Made by a program: the position numbers and the translations under genes | Shown here: piece by piece, positions 26,594 through 34,395 of the stretch | How positions within the stretch are numbered: the stretch's first letter is position 1 | Layout: every line of letters begins with the position of its first letter | NCBI RefSeq assembly: GCF_000308595.1 | Contig: NZ_BAGA01000098.1 | Span: 38,385-102,384 of the forward strand | Reading direction: 5' to 3' | DNA length: 64,000 nt | DNA from: Nocardia higoensis NBRC 100133 | Lineage (GTDB): Bacteria; Actinomycetota; Actinomycetes; Mycobacteriales; Mycobacteriaceae | The notes under the pieces: model-generated | The model's database searches: none | The model's input: the letters and a program-made list of their open reading frames with translations, nothing else | What the model was told of the DNA's origin: nothing

Positions 26594-27217
26594 TCAGATG
26601 GACCGGTCCAGCGCGAGCACCGCACGGACCGCCTCGTCCTCACCGGCCGTCGCGATCCGCACCTCCTCGCGACCGAACGCGTGCAGCAACAGTTCCGAGG
26701 GCTTCCCGGTGAGCGTCACCCCCGGGCCGTCACCGGAGACGACGGCCACGCTGCGCCCGTCCGGGGTCGCGAGGGTGAGCGGCACCGGGGACTTCCGGTA
26801 GGCCATCCTGCCCATCCGGCGCAGAAGCTTCCACAGCCGGTCCTCGTCCTCGGCGGCCAGCTCACGCGGCTCCCAGCCGGACTCGGCCCGGCGCACGTCC
26901 TCGTGATGGACGAACATCTCGCTGAGATTGGCCACCGCGTCCACCGGCTTGAGCGGCGACCACCAGGGCGGACCGGTGCGCACCAGTTCGACCAGATCCT
27001 CGAACGGCTTGACCGCCACCTTCGCCTGCACCGACTCCAGGCGCCCGGCCAGCGGCCGCAGCAGGATGCCCGGCGCGGCGTCGGGCCTGCGTTCCCGAAC
27101 GATCAGGTGCGCGGCCAGATCTCGCACCGTCCAGGTGCCGCACAGAGTCGGTGCGTCCGGACCGGCCGCGACCATCGCCTCGACCAGACTCCGCCGTTCA
27201 CGCTGCGCCATGCTCAC
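26594..27217 (-). CDS. TIGR03085 family (mycothiol-dependent DinB-like) protein
   Basis: A 207-residue protein of the DinB/maleylpyruvate-isomerase-like fold. LCGTWTVRDLAAHLIVRERRPDAAPG carries the metal-binding His, and SEMFVHHEDVRRAESGWEPR provides the HHED pair typical of the family. Such proteins bind a divalent metal and are often mycothiol-dependent transferases; the substrate is unknown. GTG 27217 or ATG 27211 are the possible starts. It lies upstream of ftsK in the same direction, separated by 147 bp. Confidence 0.85.
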   Translation of the reverse strand: MSMAQRERRSLVEAMVAAGPDAPTLCGTWTVRDLAAHLIVRERRPDAAPGILLRPLAGRLESVQAKVAVKPFEDLVELVRTGPPWWSPLKPVDAVANLSEMFVHHEDVRRAESGWEPRELAAEDEDRLWKLLRRMGRMAYRKSPVPLTLATPDGRSVAVVSGDGPGVTLTGKPSELLLHAFGREEVRIATAGEDEAVRAVLALDRSI

Positions 27218-27358
27218 ATGCCGAACCTATCCGATGATCGCGCCCGGGGACATCCCCGCGCCGCGGAATCGCTCATAAGTTGGCTTTTCGCGACTGCTGC
27301 TGGGTAGCTTGTCAGGGCGTCCATCGGGTCATGGACCATTCATCGAAGGGGAGATGTC

Positions 27359-27730
27359 TTGAAGAAGTTCTTCGCCGCCGCAGCGGTGATGGTTGCGACA
27401 GTCGCGTCGATGCTGGGGGCCGCGGCGCCTGCGCAGGCTGCCTACGGTTACTACGGGGCGATCGCCACCTCGCGCTCCGGCGCGTACGGCATCGCCAACA
27501 ACTACGGCAGCTACGACGAGGCCGAGCAGGCCGCCTCGGAAGTCTGCGGTTCCGACTGCCGCGTCCTGGTCTCCTGGTCGAACGGCTGTGGCGTGCTGGC
27601 CAGCTCGTCCACCCAGTGGAGTGCGGCCGCGCGGTCCAGCTACTCGGCCGCTCGCACGGCTGCCTTGAGCCGGCTCTCGTCGAGCGGCTGGGTCGTGGAC
27701 TGGCGTTGCACTGCGGGCTACTCGCTGTAG
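27359..27730 (+). CDS. Secreted DUF4189 protein with TTG start
   Basis: A 123-residue exported protein. The signal peptide (KKFFAAAAVMVATVASMLGAAAPAQA) is cleaved before AYGYYGAIA. The mature part has four Cys, probably two disulfides, and the DUF4189 pattern YGIANNYGSYDEAEQAASEVCG...WSNGCGVLA. TTG 27359 is the only start that fits the ribosome site AAGGGGAG and signal peptide. Function unknown; small secreted DUF4189 proteins are common in nocardiae and mycobacteria. The lipoprotein gene 85 bp downstream is in the same direction. Confidence 0.85.
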   Translation: MKKFFAAAAVMVATVASMLGAAAPAQAAYGYYGAIATSRSGAYGIANNYGSYDEAEQAASEVCGSDCRVLVSWSNGCGVLASSSTQWSAAARSSYSAARTAALSRLSSSGWVVDWRCTAGYSL

Positions 27731-27815
27731 CCGCACCACAGGTCCGTCGGCTCGGCGGACAGACCATTCCGGCGCGTCGCACCGGCGCGCGACAGACTTC
27801 CATCCAGGGGAACAC

Positions 27816-28379
27816 GTGAACAACCGCATTTTCCGGACGACGCTGGCCATCGCCGTGACCGCCGCGGCCTTCGCCCTCGGCGCCTGCAGCTCCGACAGCG
27901 ACAGCACCGCGGACTACTCGTCCACCGCGGCGACCACCGCACCCGCCGGCCGGTTCGAGGCAGGCGTCGAAGAGGATGCCGCGGTGGAAGGCCAGGCGCC
28001 GACTTCCACCACGCCGCCGAACCTGCCCGCACCCACCGCCGCCGAACTCAACGACCGCCTCACCCGCGCGTTCGACTCCTCGGTCCCCGCCGAGGAGAAG
28101 ACCGCATGGATCCAGGACGCCGAGCGGGATCCGCAACTGGTCGACAAGCTGGTGGAGGCGGCCGAGACGAACAACGTGAAGGTGGAGATCACCGACGTCG
28201 GCGAGCCCGTCGACGGCACGCTGAAGGCCGGCGCGAACGTGACCATCGACGGCCGTCCGGTGGAGGGTGCCTACGTGGAGTTCGTGGCCGAGGGCGACAC
28301 ATGGAAGGTATCGCATGATTTCACCTGCGATATCGTGCGCTCGGCGAAGCTCGATTCAGCCGCCTGCCAGGCACAGTGA
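27816..28379 (+). CDS. MTB12-like lipoprotein
   Basis: A 187-residue surface lipoprotein. Lipobox LGAC has Cys at residue 24; a Ser/Thr/Ala linker runs to about residue 75; then comes an NTF2-like domain (AAELNDRLTRAFDSSVPAEEK..., ending VSHDFTCDIVRSAKLDSAACQ) as in the low-molecular-weight antigen MTB12/CFP-2 family. GTG 27816 follows CAGGGGAACAC. Two Cys near the C-terminus may pair. A strong terminator follows. Role unknown. Confidence 0.83.
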   Translation: MNNRIFRTTLAIAVTAAAFALGACSSDSDSTADYSSTAATTAPAGRFEAGVEEDAAVEGQAPTSTTPPNLPAPTAAELNDRLTRAFDSSVPAEEKTAWIQDAERDPQLVDKLVEAAETNNVKVEITDVGEPVDGTLKAGANVTIDGRPVEGAYVEFVAEGDTWKVSHDFTCDIVRSAKLDSAACQAQ

Positions 28380-28414
28380 GCCGGCGCGGATGAGAATCCG
28401 CCCGCGGTGACGAC

Positions 28415-28451
28415 GAAGGGCCGGGAGGAATCGCATTCCTTCCGGCCCTTC
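28415..28451. terminator. Bidirectional terminator between lipoprotein gene and rnj
   Basis: GAAGGGCCGG and CCGGCCCTTC arms with a continuing AGGAAT / ATTCCT inner stem around CGC. One unpaired base lies on each side. Convergent genes on both sides. Confidence 0.78.
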
Positions 28452-28484
28452 GCCGATCGGTACAGCCTGATCGATCGAGACGGC

Positions 28485-30557
28485 TCAGACGCCGATGACG
28501 GTGGGCACGATCATCGGGCGGCGGCGATAGGTATCGGCCACCCAGCGCCCCACCACGCGCCGCACGCTCTGCGCGATGCGATGGGTCTCGGTGACGCCCT
28601 CGCTCGCCAGCCGCTGCAGTTCCGCTTCCACCAGTTCGGCGGCGTCGGTCAGCGCGGTCGGATCGTCGGAGAAGCCGCGCCCGCTCAATTCCGGTGCGCT
28701 GACCGCTTTTCCGGTGGTCTCGTCGATCGCGACGGTGATCGAGATGAAGCCGCCTTCGCCCAGCACGAGACGATCCGACAGCGTCGACTCGCCGACATCG
28801 CCGACCGAGAGCCCGTCGACGTAGACGTGGCCGACCGGCACCCGCCCGACGATCTCGGCGATCCCGTCCACCAGGTCGACGACCACGCCGTCCTCGGCCA
28901 GCACGACCCGCTCCTCGGGCACGCCGGTCGCCACGGCCAGCGCGGCGTTCGCGCGCAGGTGCCGCCATTCGCCGTGCACCGGCATGGCATTGGTGGGTCG
29001 CACCGCGTTGTAGAGGTAGAGAAGTTCGCCCGCGGACGCGTGCCCGGAGACGTGCACCTTCGCGTTCTGCTGGGTGATGACCGAGGCGCCGAGCCTGGCC
29101 AGCCCGTTGACCACCGCGAAGACCGAGTTCTCGTTGCCGGGGATCAGGGAGGACGCCAGCACAACGAGATCGTCGGGGCGAATGTTGATCTGGCGGTGAT
29201 CGCCCCGCGCCATCCGCGACAGCGCCGAGAGCGGCTCGCCCTGGGAGCCGGTGGAGATCAGCACCAGCCGTTCGCCGGGCAGGGTGGCGGCGACATCGAG
29301 ATCGACCACCACGCTCTCGGGCACGGTCAGATAACCCAGATCCTGGGCGATCTGCATGTTGCGGACCATCGACCGGCCGACGAAACAGATTCGGCGCCCG
29401 TACTTCTGGGCCACGTCGACGACCTGCTGGATGCGGTGCACATGGCTGGCGAAGGAGGCCACGATGACCCGGCCGCGCGCCTTGCCGATGACGGTGTCGA
29501 GCACGCCGCCGATCTCGCGCTCGGGGGTGACGAAGCCGGGGACCTCGGCGTTGGTGGAGTCGACCAGGAACAGGTCGACGCCCTCGTCGCCGAGCCGGGA
29601 GAAGCCGGCCAGGTCGGTGAGCCTGCCGTCCAGCGGCAGCTGGTCGAGCTTGATGTCACCGGTGTGCAGGGCCACGCCCGCCGGGGTGCGGATGGCCACG
29701 GCCAGCGCGTCCGGGATGGAGTGGTTGACCGCGAAGTACTCGCATTCGAACGGACCGTGGACGGTGGTCTCGCCCTCGGTGACCTCGGTGAGCTTGGGGT
29801 GCAGGCGGTGCTCGCGGCACTTGGCCGCCACCAGCGCGAGGGTGAATTTGGCGCCGAGCACCGGGATGTCGGGGCGATTGCGCAGCAGGAAGGGCACCGC
29901 GCCGATGTGGTCCTCGTGTCCGTGCGTGAGCACGATGGCGACGATGTCGTCCATCCGGTCCTCGATGGGCCGGAAATCGGGCAAAATCAGGTCGACGCCC
30001 GGCTGTTGATCCTCGGGGAACAGCACGCCGCAGTCGACGATGAGCAGCTTGCCGCCGTACTCGAAAACCGTCATGTTGCGGCCGATTTCGCCGATGCCGC
30101 CGAGCGCGAACACCCGTAGGCCGTTCTTGGGCGCCTTCGGCGGGGCGCCGAGCCGGTCCTGCGCGGCGATCACCGGGGCGGGTGCCTGCTGCTCGCGACC
30201 GCGGCCCTGCCTGCGTCCGGAGCGCCTGCCGCCGTCGCCGCGCTTGGCCTCGCCGGCACCCTTGGCCGGCTCGGCAGCGCCCCTGCCGGTCGAGCCGGCC
30301 TTCCCGCCGCTTTCGCGGCGGGTCTCCGAGGCGACCGCCTCGACGGATCCGGCCGCGTCCGTGGACTTCTCGGCGGATTCGGCGGCGGTCGCGCCGCGAC
30401 CGGACCTGTCGGCACCGGAACTCGCGGCGGATGGCTGCGAGACGGCTTCCGCAGCCGGTGCGGCCTGCTCGGCGGGGGCAGCGGGCTGCTTCTCCACCGG
30501 TGCGGGCGCACCCGCCGGACGGCTTGCGGTGCGACGAGGACGGCGCGGTGATGTCAT
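28485..30557 (-). CDS. rnj: Ribonuclease J with long disordered N-terminus
   Basis: A 5'-3' exo- and endoribonuclease for mRNA decay and rRNA maturation. The metallo-beta-lactamase/beta-CASP core starts near residue 135 (LRVFALGGIGEIGRNM). The zinc motif HGHEDH is near residue 212, followed by NHSIPDA, HTGDIKLD and the beta-CASP HVSGHASAGEL. The protein has 690 residues; typical actinobacterial RNase J has about 560. The extra 130 residues are Ala/Pro/Glu/Arg-rich and end in a basic GRRQGRGREQQ patch. ATG 30557 has GGGGGT upstream and overlaps the dapA stop by 4 bp. Confidence 0.94.
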   Translation of the reverse strand: MTSPRRPRRTASRPAGAPAPVEKQPAAPAEQAAPAAEAVSQPSAASSGADRSGRGATAAESAEKSTDAAGSVEAVASETRRESGGKAGSTGRGAAEPAKGAGEAKRGDGGRRSGRRQGRGREQQAPAPVIAAQDRLGAPPKAPKNGLRVFALGGIGEIGRNMTVFEYGGKLLIVDCGVLFPEDQQPGVDLILPDFRPIEDRMDDIVAIVLTHGHEDHIGAVPFLLRNRPDIPVLGAKFTLALVAAKCREHRLHPKLTEVTEGETTVHGPFECEYFAVNHSIPDALAVAIRTPAGVALHTGDIKLDQLPLDGRLTDLAGFSRLGDEGVDLFLVDSTNAEVPGFVTPEREIGGVLDTVIGKARGRVIVASFASHVHRIQQVVDVAQKYGRRICFVGRSMVRNMQIAQDLGYLTVPESVVVDLDVAATLPGERLVLISTGSQGEPLSALSRMARGDHRQINIRPDDLVVLASSLIPGNENSVFAVVNGLARLGASVITQQNAKVHVSGHASAGELLYLYNAVRPTNAMPVHGEWRHLRANAALAVATGVPEERVVLAEDGVVVDLVDGIAEIVGRVPVGHVYVDGLSVGDVGESTLSDRLVLGEGGFISITVAIDETTGKAVSAPELSGRGFSDDPTALTDAAELVEAELQRLASEGVTETHRIAQSVRRVVGRWVADTYRRRPMIVPTVIGV

Positions 30558-31462
30558 ACGAGTACCCCCGCTGTCCGCAGGTCGGCGGACAGCTGATCGA
30601 GTTGCGCGGAATTGGGCATGAGCTGCGGCAGCCTGGGCTCGCCGACATCGATGCCGAGCAGGCGCAAGCCCGCCTTGGTCATCGACACGCCGCCCAGACG
30701 GGCCATCGCGGCATTGAGCGGCACCAGACTCGCGTTGATGTCGCGAGCGCGCACCACATCGCCGGAGGTGAAGGCCTCGTACATCTCGCGCAGCCGCTCG
30801 GGCACGAGATGTCCGATGACACTGATGAATCCGACGGCGCCGATGGACAGCCACGGCAGATTGAGGCAGTCGTCGCCGGAGTAGTAGTCCAGCGAGGTGT
30901 TGGCGATGATGTCGGCGCCGGAGTTGAGATCGCCCTTGGCGTCCTTGACCGCGACGATGCGCGGGTGTTCGGCGAGGACGCGCAGGGCGTCGGGACCGAT
31001 CGGAATGATCGATCTGGGTGGAATGTCGTAGAGCGTGACCGGTAGGTCGGTCGCGTCGGCCACCGCGGTGAAGTGCGCGATGAGCCCGTCCTGGCTGGGC
31101 CGGGAGTAGTACGGGGTGACGACGAGCAGGCCGTGCGCGCCCGCGCGCTGGGCGTTGCGCGCCAGCTCGATCGAGTGCGCGGTGTCGTAGGTGCCCGCGC
31201 CCGCGATGACGGTGGCGCGGTCGCCGACGGCGTCGACGACGGCGTGCAGCAGATCGTATTTCTCCGACTCGGTGGTGGTCGGCGATTCGCCGGTGGTGCC
31301 GGAGATGGCGAGCAGGTCGACGCCCCGGTCGACGAGGTGCGCGGCCAGGGAGACCCCGGCATCGACATCCAGCTTGCCGTCAGCGCTGAAGGGGGTCACC
31401 ATCGCGACACCCACCGTGCCGGATGCACGCAGCTCCGTGGGCGTCGATTCACCGTTCGTCAT
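30554..31462 (-). CDS. dapA: 4-hydroxy-tetrahydrodipicolinate synthase
   Basis: Condenses pyruvate with aspartate semialdehyde, the first step committed to lysine and diaminopimelate. 302 residues, TIM barrel. The Schiff-base Lys is in IVAVKDAKGD, the catalytic Tyr in VVTPYYSRPSQ, and GTTGESPTTTESEK is the substrate-binding loop. There is no ribosome site; TAGCCT (31471-31476) ends 8 bp before the ATG, so the mRNA is probably leaderless. The in-frame upstream extension is not coding. It overlaps rnj by 4 bp, and dapB lies 6 kb away. Confidence 0.95.
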   Translation of the reverse strand: MTNGESTPTELRASGTVGVAMVTPFSADGKLDVDAGVSLAAHLVDRGVDLLAISGTTGESPTTTESEKYDLLHAVVDAVGDRATVIAGAGTYDTAHSIELARNAQRAGAHGLLVVTPYYSRPSQDGLIAHFTAVADATDLPVTLYDIPPRSIIPIGPDALRVLAEHPRIVAVKDAKGDLNSGADIIANTSLDYYSGDDCLNLPWLSIGAVGFISVIGHLVPERLREMYEAFTSGDVVRARDINASLVPLNAAMARLGGVSMTKAGLRLLGIDVGEPRLPQLMPNSAQLDQLSADLRTAGVLV

Positions 31463-31470
31463 GGTCAGAA

Positions 31471-31476
31471 AGGCTA
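31471..31476 (-). promoter_or_regulatory. -10 element for leaderless dapA-rnj transcript
   Basis: Minus strand TAGCCT (TAnnnT), ending 8 bp before ATG 31462. Confidence 0.5.
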
Positions 31477-31546
31477 CCCGGTGCCCGTTCGGCCCTCGAC
31501 ATCGTGACCACCCTACGCGCCGCGCCCGGAACCGGCAGGGCTTCGA

Positions 31547-31610
31547 TGATGTCGCAGTGATGTCATTGATCTCCTTGCGTGACGTCACGTATGACATCAC
31601 ACTGGTGTCA
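31547..31610. promoter_or_regulatory. Operator array over start of HicB/RHH-like gene
   Basis: Five copies of an 8-bp box: TGATGTCG (31547), TGATGTCA (31558), TGACGTCA (31580), TGACATCA, the inverse (31592), and TGGTGTCA (31603). Steps are 11, 22, 12 and 11 bp, one helical turn each, with a degenerate sixth copy (TGATCTCC at 31567) filling the 22-bp step. The last box ends on the A of the start codon. The layout suits cooperative binding by a ribbon-helix-helix autorepressor. Confidence 0.65.
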
Positions 31611-32095
31611 TGAATCTGGAGCGATATACCGCGCAATTGCGCGAGAACCTGATCTCCGCCGCCGCGCTGGGTGACGAGAAGACCCAGGCCACCGCCGCCG
31701 CTCTCGCCGCGGCCACGGAGAATTCCGCCCGGCTGGTGCTGCTGGAGGCGCTGTGGGATCTCGCCGCCGAGATCGGCGCCGCCCTGCCCGAGCGGACCGT
31801 GCACCTGTCGACCAACGGCGCGGACGTCTCCGTCGACGTGCGCAAGGAGACCGGCGCCGAGCCCCCCACCTTCGAGGAGATGACCGGCGACATCAGCCGG
31901 GTCACGTTGCGCCTGGTCGAGCAGATGAAGGCCAAGGCCGAGGAAGCCGCCGCAGCCAACGGGGTCTCGCTGAACTCCTGGCTCTCGCGCGCGGTGGACG
32001 GCGCGCTGCGCGAGCAGATGCGCGGCTACGGCGCCAGGCGCGACACCGGCCGCGAGGGCTACACCAAGCGCGAGGGCGCCGACGGCGTCGACTGA
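31610..32095 (+). CDS. HicB-like / ribbon-helix-helix orphan antitoxin-like protein
   Basis: A 161-residue protein. The N-terminal part (MNLERYTAQLRENLISAAALG) and the middle resemble actinobacterial toxin-antitoxin HicB-type antitoxins. Residues about 120-140 (AAANGVSLNSWLSRAVDGALREQM) match the NSWL-type ribbon-helix-helix used for DNA binding. There is no adjacent toxin gene; the downstream neighbour is convergent and overlaps by 37 bp. The start codon lies at the edge of a repeated operator array, pointing to tight autoregulation. No ribosome site, so it is perhaps leaderless. Its real target may be other promoters. Confidence 0.75.
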   Translation: MNLERYTAQLRENLISAAALGDEKTQATAAALAAATENSARLVLLEALWDLAAEIGAALPERTVHLSTNGADVSVDVRKETGAEPPTFEEMTGDISRVTLRLVEQMKAKAEEAAAANGVSLNSWLSRAVDGALREQMRGYGARRDTGREGYTKREGADGVD

Positions 32096-33303
32096 GCCGC
32101 CAGCTCGGCAGCGACATCGCCGCGGTCACCGATCACGACATCGTCGAGTTCGAGCCAGTCGGCCATCTCGCGCAACGATCCGGCCAGCGCACGGGCCACC
32201 TCGGCCGGATCGTGGCCGGGTTCGGCGAACGCGCCGGGTACCACCAGCCGTCCCTTCGCCCGCTCGGCGCGCAGATCGACGCGTCCGGCCAGCCGGTCGC
32301 CGAGCAGGAAGGCGAAGACGTAGTAGCCGTGTACGCGTTGTTCGGCCGGGGTGTAGATCTCGATGCGGTAATGGAAGTCGAAGACCCGCAGAGCCCGCGG
32401 GCGGAAGAAGATCACCGGGTCGAACGGGCACAGCAGGGCGGTGGCGGACAGCTGTCTCGGCACGGCCGCGTCGGCGCGCAGGTAGGCGGGGGCGTCCCAG
32501 CCCTCCACCGATACCGGCTCCAGCTCTCCCGCGTCGACGAGATCGGCGACCGCGGGAACGGTTTGCGCACGATGCAGCCGGTAGTAGTCGCGCAGGTCGG
32601 CCTCGGTGGCCACACCGAGCGCCGCCGAAGCCCGGCGCACGAGTTCTCGCACCGCCTCGTCCTCGGGCACCTCACGGGCCAGCAGCGCGGGTTCGATCAC
32701 TCGCTCGGTGAGGTCGTAGTAGCGGGTGAAGCCGACGCGGTGACCGGTGGTCAGCGCGCCCGCGGCGAAGAGCTGCTCACAGATGAGCTTGGTGTCGCTG
32801 AGATTCCACCAGCTGCCCTTCGGACGCGGCCGGTCCAGTTCGAGATGTCGTTCCACCTCGCTCGCCGTGCACGCCCCCTGCTCGCGCACCACGGCCAGGA
32901 TGTCCTCACCGAGGCGCGGATTGCGCTCGAGCGCCCCACGCGCGCTGGTCCAGCGTCCGTGCCGGTACTTCTCCATCCGCCAGCGCATCAGCGGCCAGTC
33001 CTCGACCGGCAGCAAAGCGGCTTCGTGCGCCCAGTACTCGACGAGCCTGCGCGGCCGGCGGGCGCTGTGACTCCAGGCGGCCTCGTCGAGCAGCGCGCGA
33101 TCATAGGCGCCGATACGGCTGAACACCGGCGCATAGTGTGCGCGCACCACCGCCGAGACCGAATCCAGTTGCAGCAGCTGAGTTCTGGCGAGCACATCGA
33201 GGATCGCCCGCCGGCTGGGCGGCGCCGATCGCGTCGTGCGCCTGCCGAATCCCTGGGCCGCCAACGCCGTGCGCCGGGCGGCGGCCGCGCTCATGCTCCG
33301 CAT
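32059..33303 (-). CDS. YcaQ-type crosslink-repair DNA glycosylase (HTH_42 family)
   Basis: A 414-residue winged-helix protein of the AlkZ/YcaQ superfamily, which unhooks DNA interstrand crosslinks and bulky N7-alkyl adducts. The catalytic motif Q-hydrophobic-D is visible as Q45-L46-D47 (RTQLLQLDSVSAV), the form typical of YcaQ rather than AlkZ (QxQ). Further family parts are EYWAHEAALLPVEDWPLMRWRM, CPFDPVIFFR and FDFHYRIEIYTPAEQRVHGYY. ATG 33303 is chosen because a -10-like element ends 7 bp upstream (leaderless). The 3' end overlaps the convergent RHH gene by 37 bp. The promoter looks DNA-damage inducible. Confidence 0.87.
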   Translation of the reverse strand: MRSMSAAAARRTALAAQGFGRRTTRSAPPSRRAILDVLARTQLLQLDSVSAVVRAHYAPVFSRIGAYDRALLDEAAWSHSARRPRRLVEYWAHEAALLPVEDWPLMRWRMEKYRHGRWTSARGALERNPRLGEDILAVVREQGACTASEVERHLELDRPRPKGSWWNLSDTKLICEQLFAAGALTTGHRVGFTRYYDLTERVIEPALLAREVPEDEAVRELVRRASAALGVATEADLRDYYRLHRAQTVPAVADLVDAGELEPVSVEGWDAPAYLRADAAVPRQLSATALLCPFDPVIFFRPRALRVFDFHYRIEIYTPAEQRVHGYYVFAFLLGDRLAGRVDLRAERAKGRLVVPGAFAEPGHDPAEVARALAGSLREMADWLELDDVVIGDRGDVAAELAAQSTPSAPSRLV

Positions 33304-33310
33304 GGCGCGA

Positions 33311-33333
33311 ACTCTGCCATGCCCCACCGACAA
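33311..33333 (-). promoter_or_regulatory. PafBC-like damage promoter of ycaQ-type gene
   Basis: Minus strand: TTGTCGGTG (33325-33333), 8 bp, then CAGAGT (33311-33316). The first part is a perfect match and the spacing is exact for RecA-NDp; the -10 matches TAnnnT except its first base. The distance to ATG 33303 is 7 bp, predicting a leaderless mRNA. The same TTGTCGGTG also occurs in recA's promoter in this window. Confidence 0.6.
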
Positions 33334-33357
33334 CCATGCCCCACCGACAACCATGCC
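33317..33357. repeat. 17-bp tandem repeat carrying two PafBC -35-like boxes
   Basis: CCATGCCCCACCGACAA at 33317-33333 and 33334-33350, plus a partial third copy (CCATGCC, 33351-33357). Each full unit carries CACCGACAA, i.e. TTGTCGGTG on the minus strand, so the -35-like element is duplicated upstream of the glycosylase gene. Confidence 0.85.
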
Positions 33358-33378
33358 CGACCGGCACTGCGCGCCGGC

Positions 33379-34395
33379 TCAGGCGCTGACCGTCGTCTGT
33401 CCTTCCCGGTCGATGTCGGTGCGGCGGTCGACCTGGTCGCCGTCGACCAGGACAGTGGCCAGCAGCCTGCGGCCGGGCGGAAGCACCCGGATGGTGACGG
33501 TCCCGCCCGTCGCGGCGGTGAGTTCGGCGGCCGCCAGCTCGAAGACCTGCTCGCGAACCGTACGCGGGACGCCCCCGAAACCGCCGTCGTCGAGGAGCAC
33601 CACCTCGACGCCGCGGGCGCGGGCGACGCGGGCCGCCCGCCCGATCTTCTCGGTGGCCAGTTGCGGTGCGCGCAGCCGGTCGCGCAACTCGGCTTCGAGC
33701 AACCGGCATTCCAGGCGCTCGGCCGACGCCAGATCGCCGCCGCCGGCGATGCGTTCGAGCATCGGGCGGGCGACCTTGTCCAACTCGGCCAGCTGCCGAT
33801 CGCGTTCGGCGTTCTCGGCCGCCATGGTGGCCTCGGCGGCCGCCCGCATGGTCGCCTCGGTACGCAGCACGCGCAACGAGCGCTGGGTCGGCCCGAGTAT
33901 CGCGACCGCCACCGACACCACGGCGACCGTCATCATCGGCACGTCGGTGGGTCGGAACGGGCTGTCGGTGCCTATCAGACCCGTCACCCAGACCACCAGC
34001 GCCACGGCGGCGACGCCGCCCCAGGCCACCCAGAACCGGCCGCACAGCACCAGAATGGCCAGCACGTACGACGCGGCGAAGATGGTGGCCGGGGTGACCG
34101 TCGCGCCTTCACGGGGGAAGCTGCGGCTCAATACGGTGGCGACGAGTACCGCCGCGAGCACGAACAGCGTGGCACGCCACGGCAACGGCTCCTGTTCGAT
34201 GAGTACCACGATCGCCCCCGCCACGGCGATCAGGATCAGCGACACCAGCCCGGGGATCAGCCGGATGCTGCCGAAATTGTGAAACGTGTACAGGGCGAGG
34301 GTCGCCTGCAACAACACCAGGAACCGCCAGGCCCCGCGCCCGCGCAGATGGAGCAGTTCGCGCAGGCCACCGTCGGCGGCGGATTCGGTCGTCAC
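33379..34395 (-). CDS. Degenerate histidine-kinase-like membrane protein
   Basis: A 338-residue protein with about five TM helices in residues 20-185. A helical segment (ERDRQLAELDKVARPMLERI) lies where a kinase DHp domain would be, followed by a C-terminal alpha/beta domain that resembles a histidine-kinase ATPase core. I see no phospho-accepting His in the helix and no N-box or G-box, so it is probably not an active kinase. GTG 34395 overlaps the kinase gene stop by 4 bp (GTGA). It is the third gene of an RR-HK-this operon and may modulate or sense for the kinase. Confidence 0.6.
   Translation of the reverse strand: MTTESAADGGLRELLHLRGRGAWRFLVLLQATLALYTFHNFGSIRLIPGLVSLILIAVAGAIVVLIEQEPLPWRATLFVLAAVLVATVLSRSFPREGATVTPATIFAASYVLAILVLCGRFWVAWGGVAAVALVVWVTGLIGTDSPFRPTDVPMMTVAVVSVAVAILGPTQRSLRVLRTEATMRAAAEATMAAENAERDRQLAELDKVARPMLERIAGGGDLASAERLECRLLEAELRDRLRAPQLATEKIGRAARVARARGVEVVLLDDGGFGGVPRTVREQVFELAAAELTAATGGTVTIRVLPPGRRLLATVLVDGDQVDRRTDIDREGQTTVSA

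Noticed and set aside
23789..27307. Plus-strand open frame of 1172 codons
   Set aside because: It lies antisense to ftsK and the TIGR03085 gene, whose protein motifs are intact; the translation is His/Asp/Gly/Arg-rich, with no domains, as expected from antisense of G+C-rich codons.
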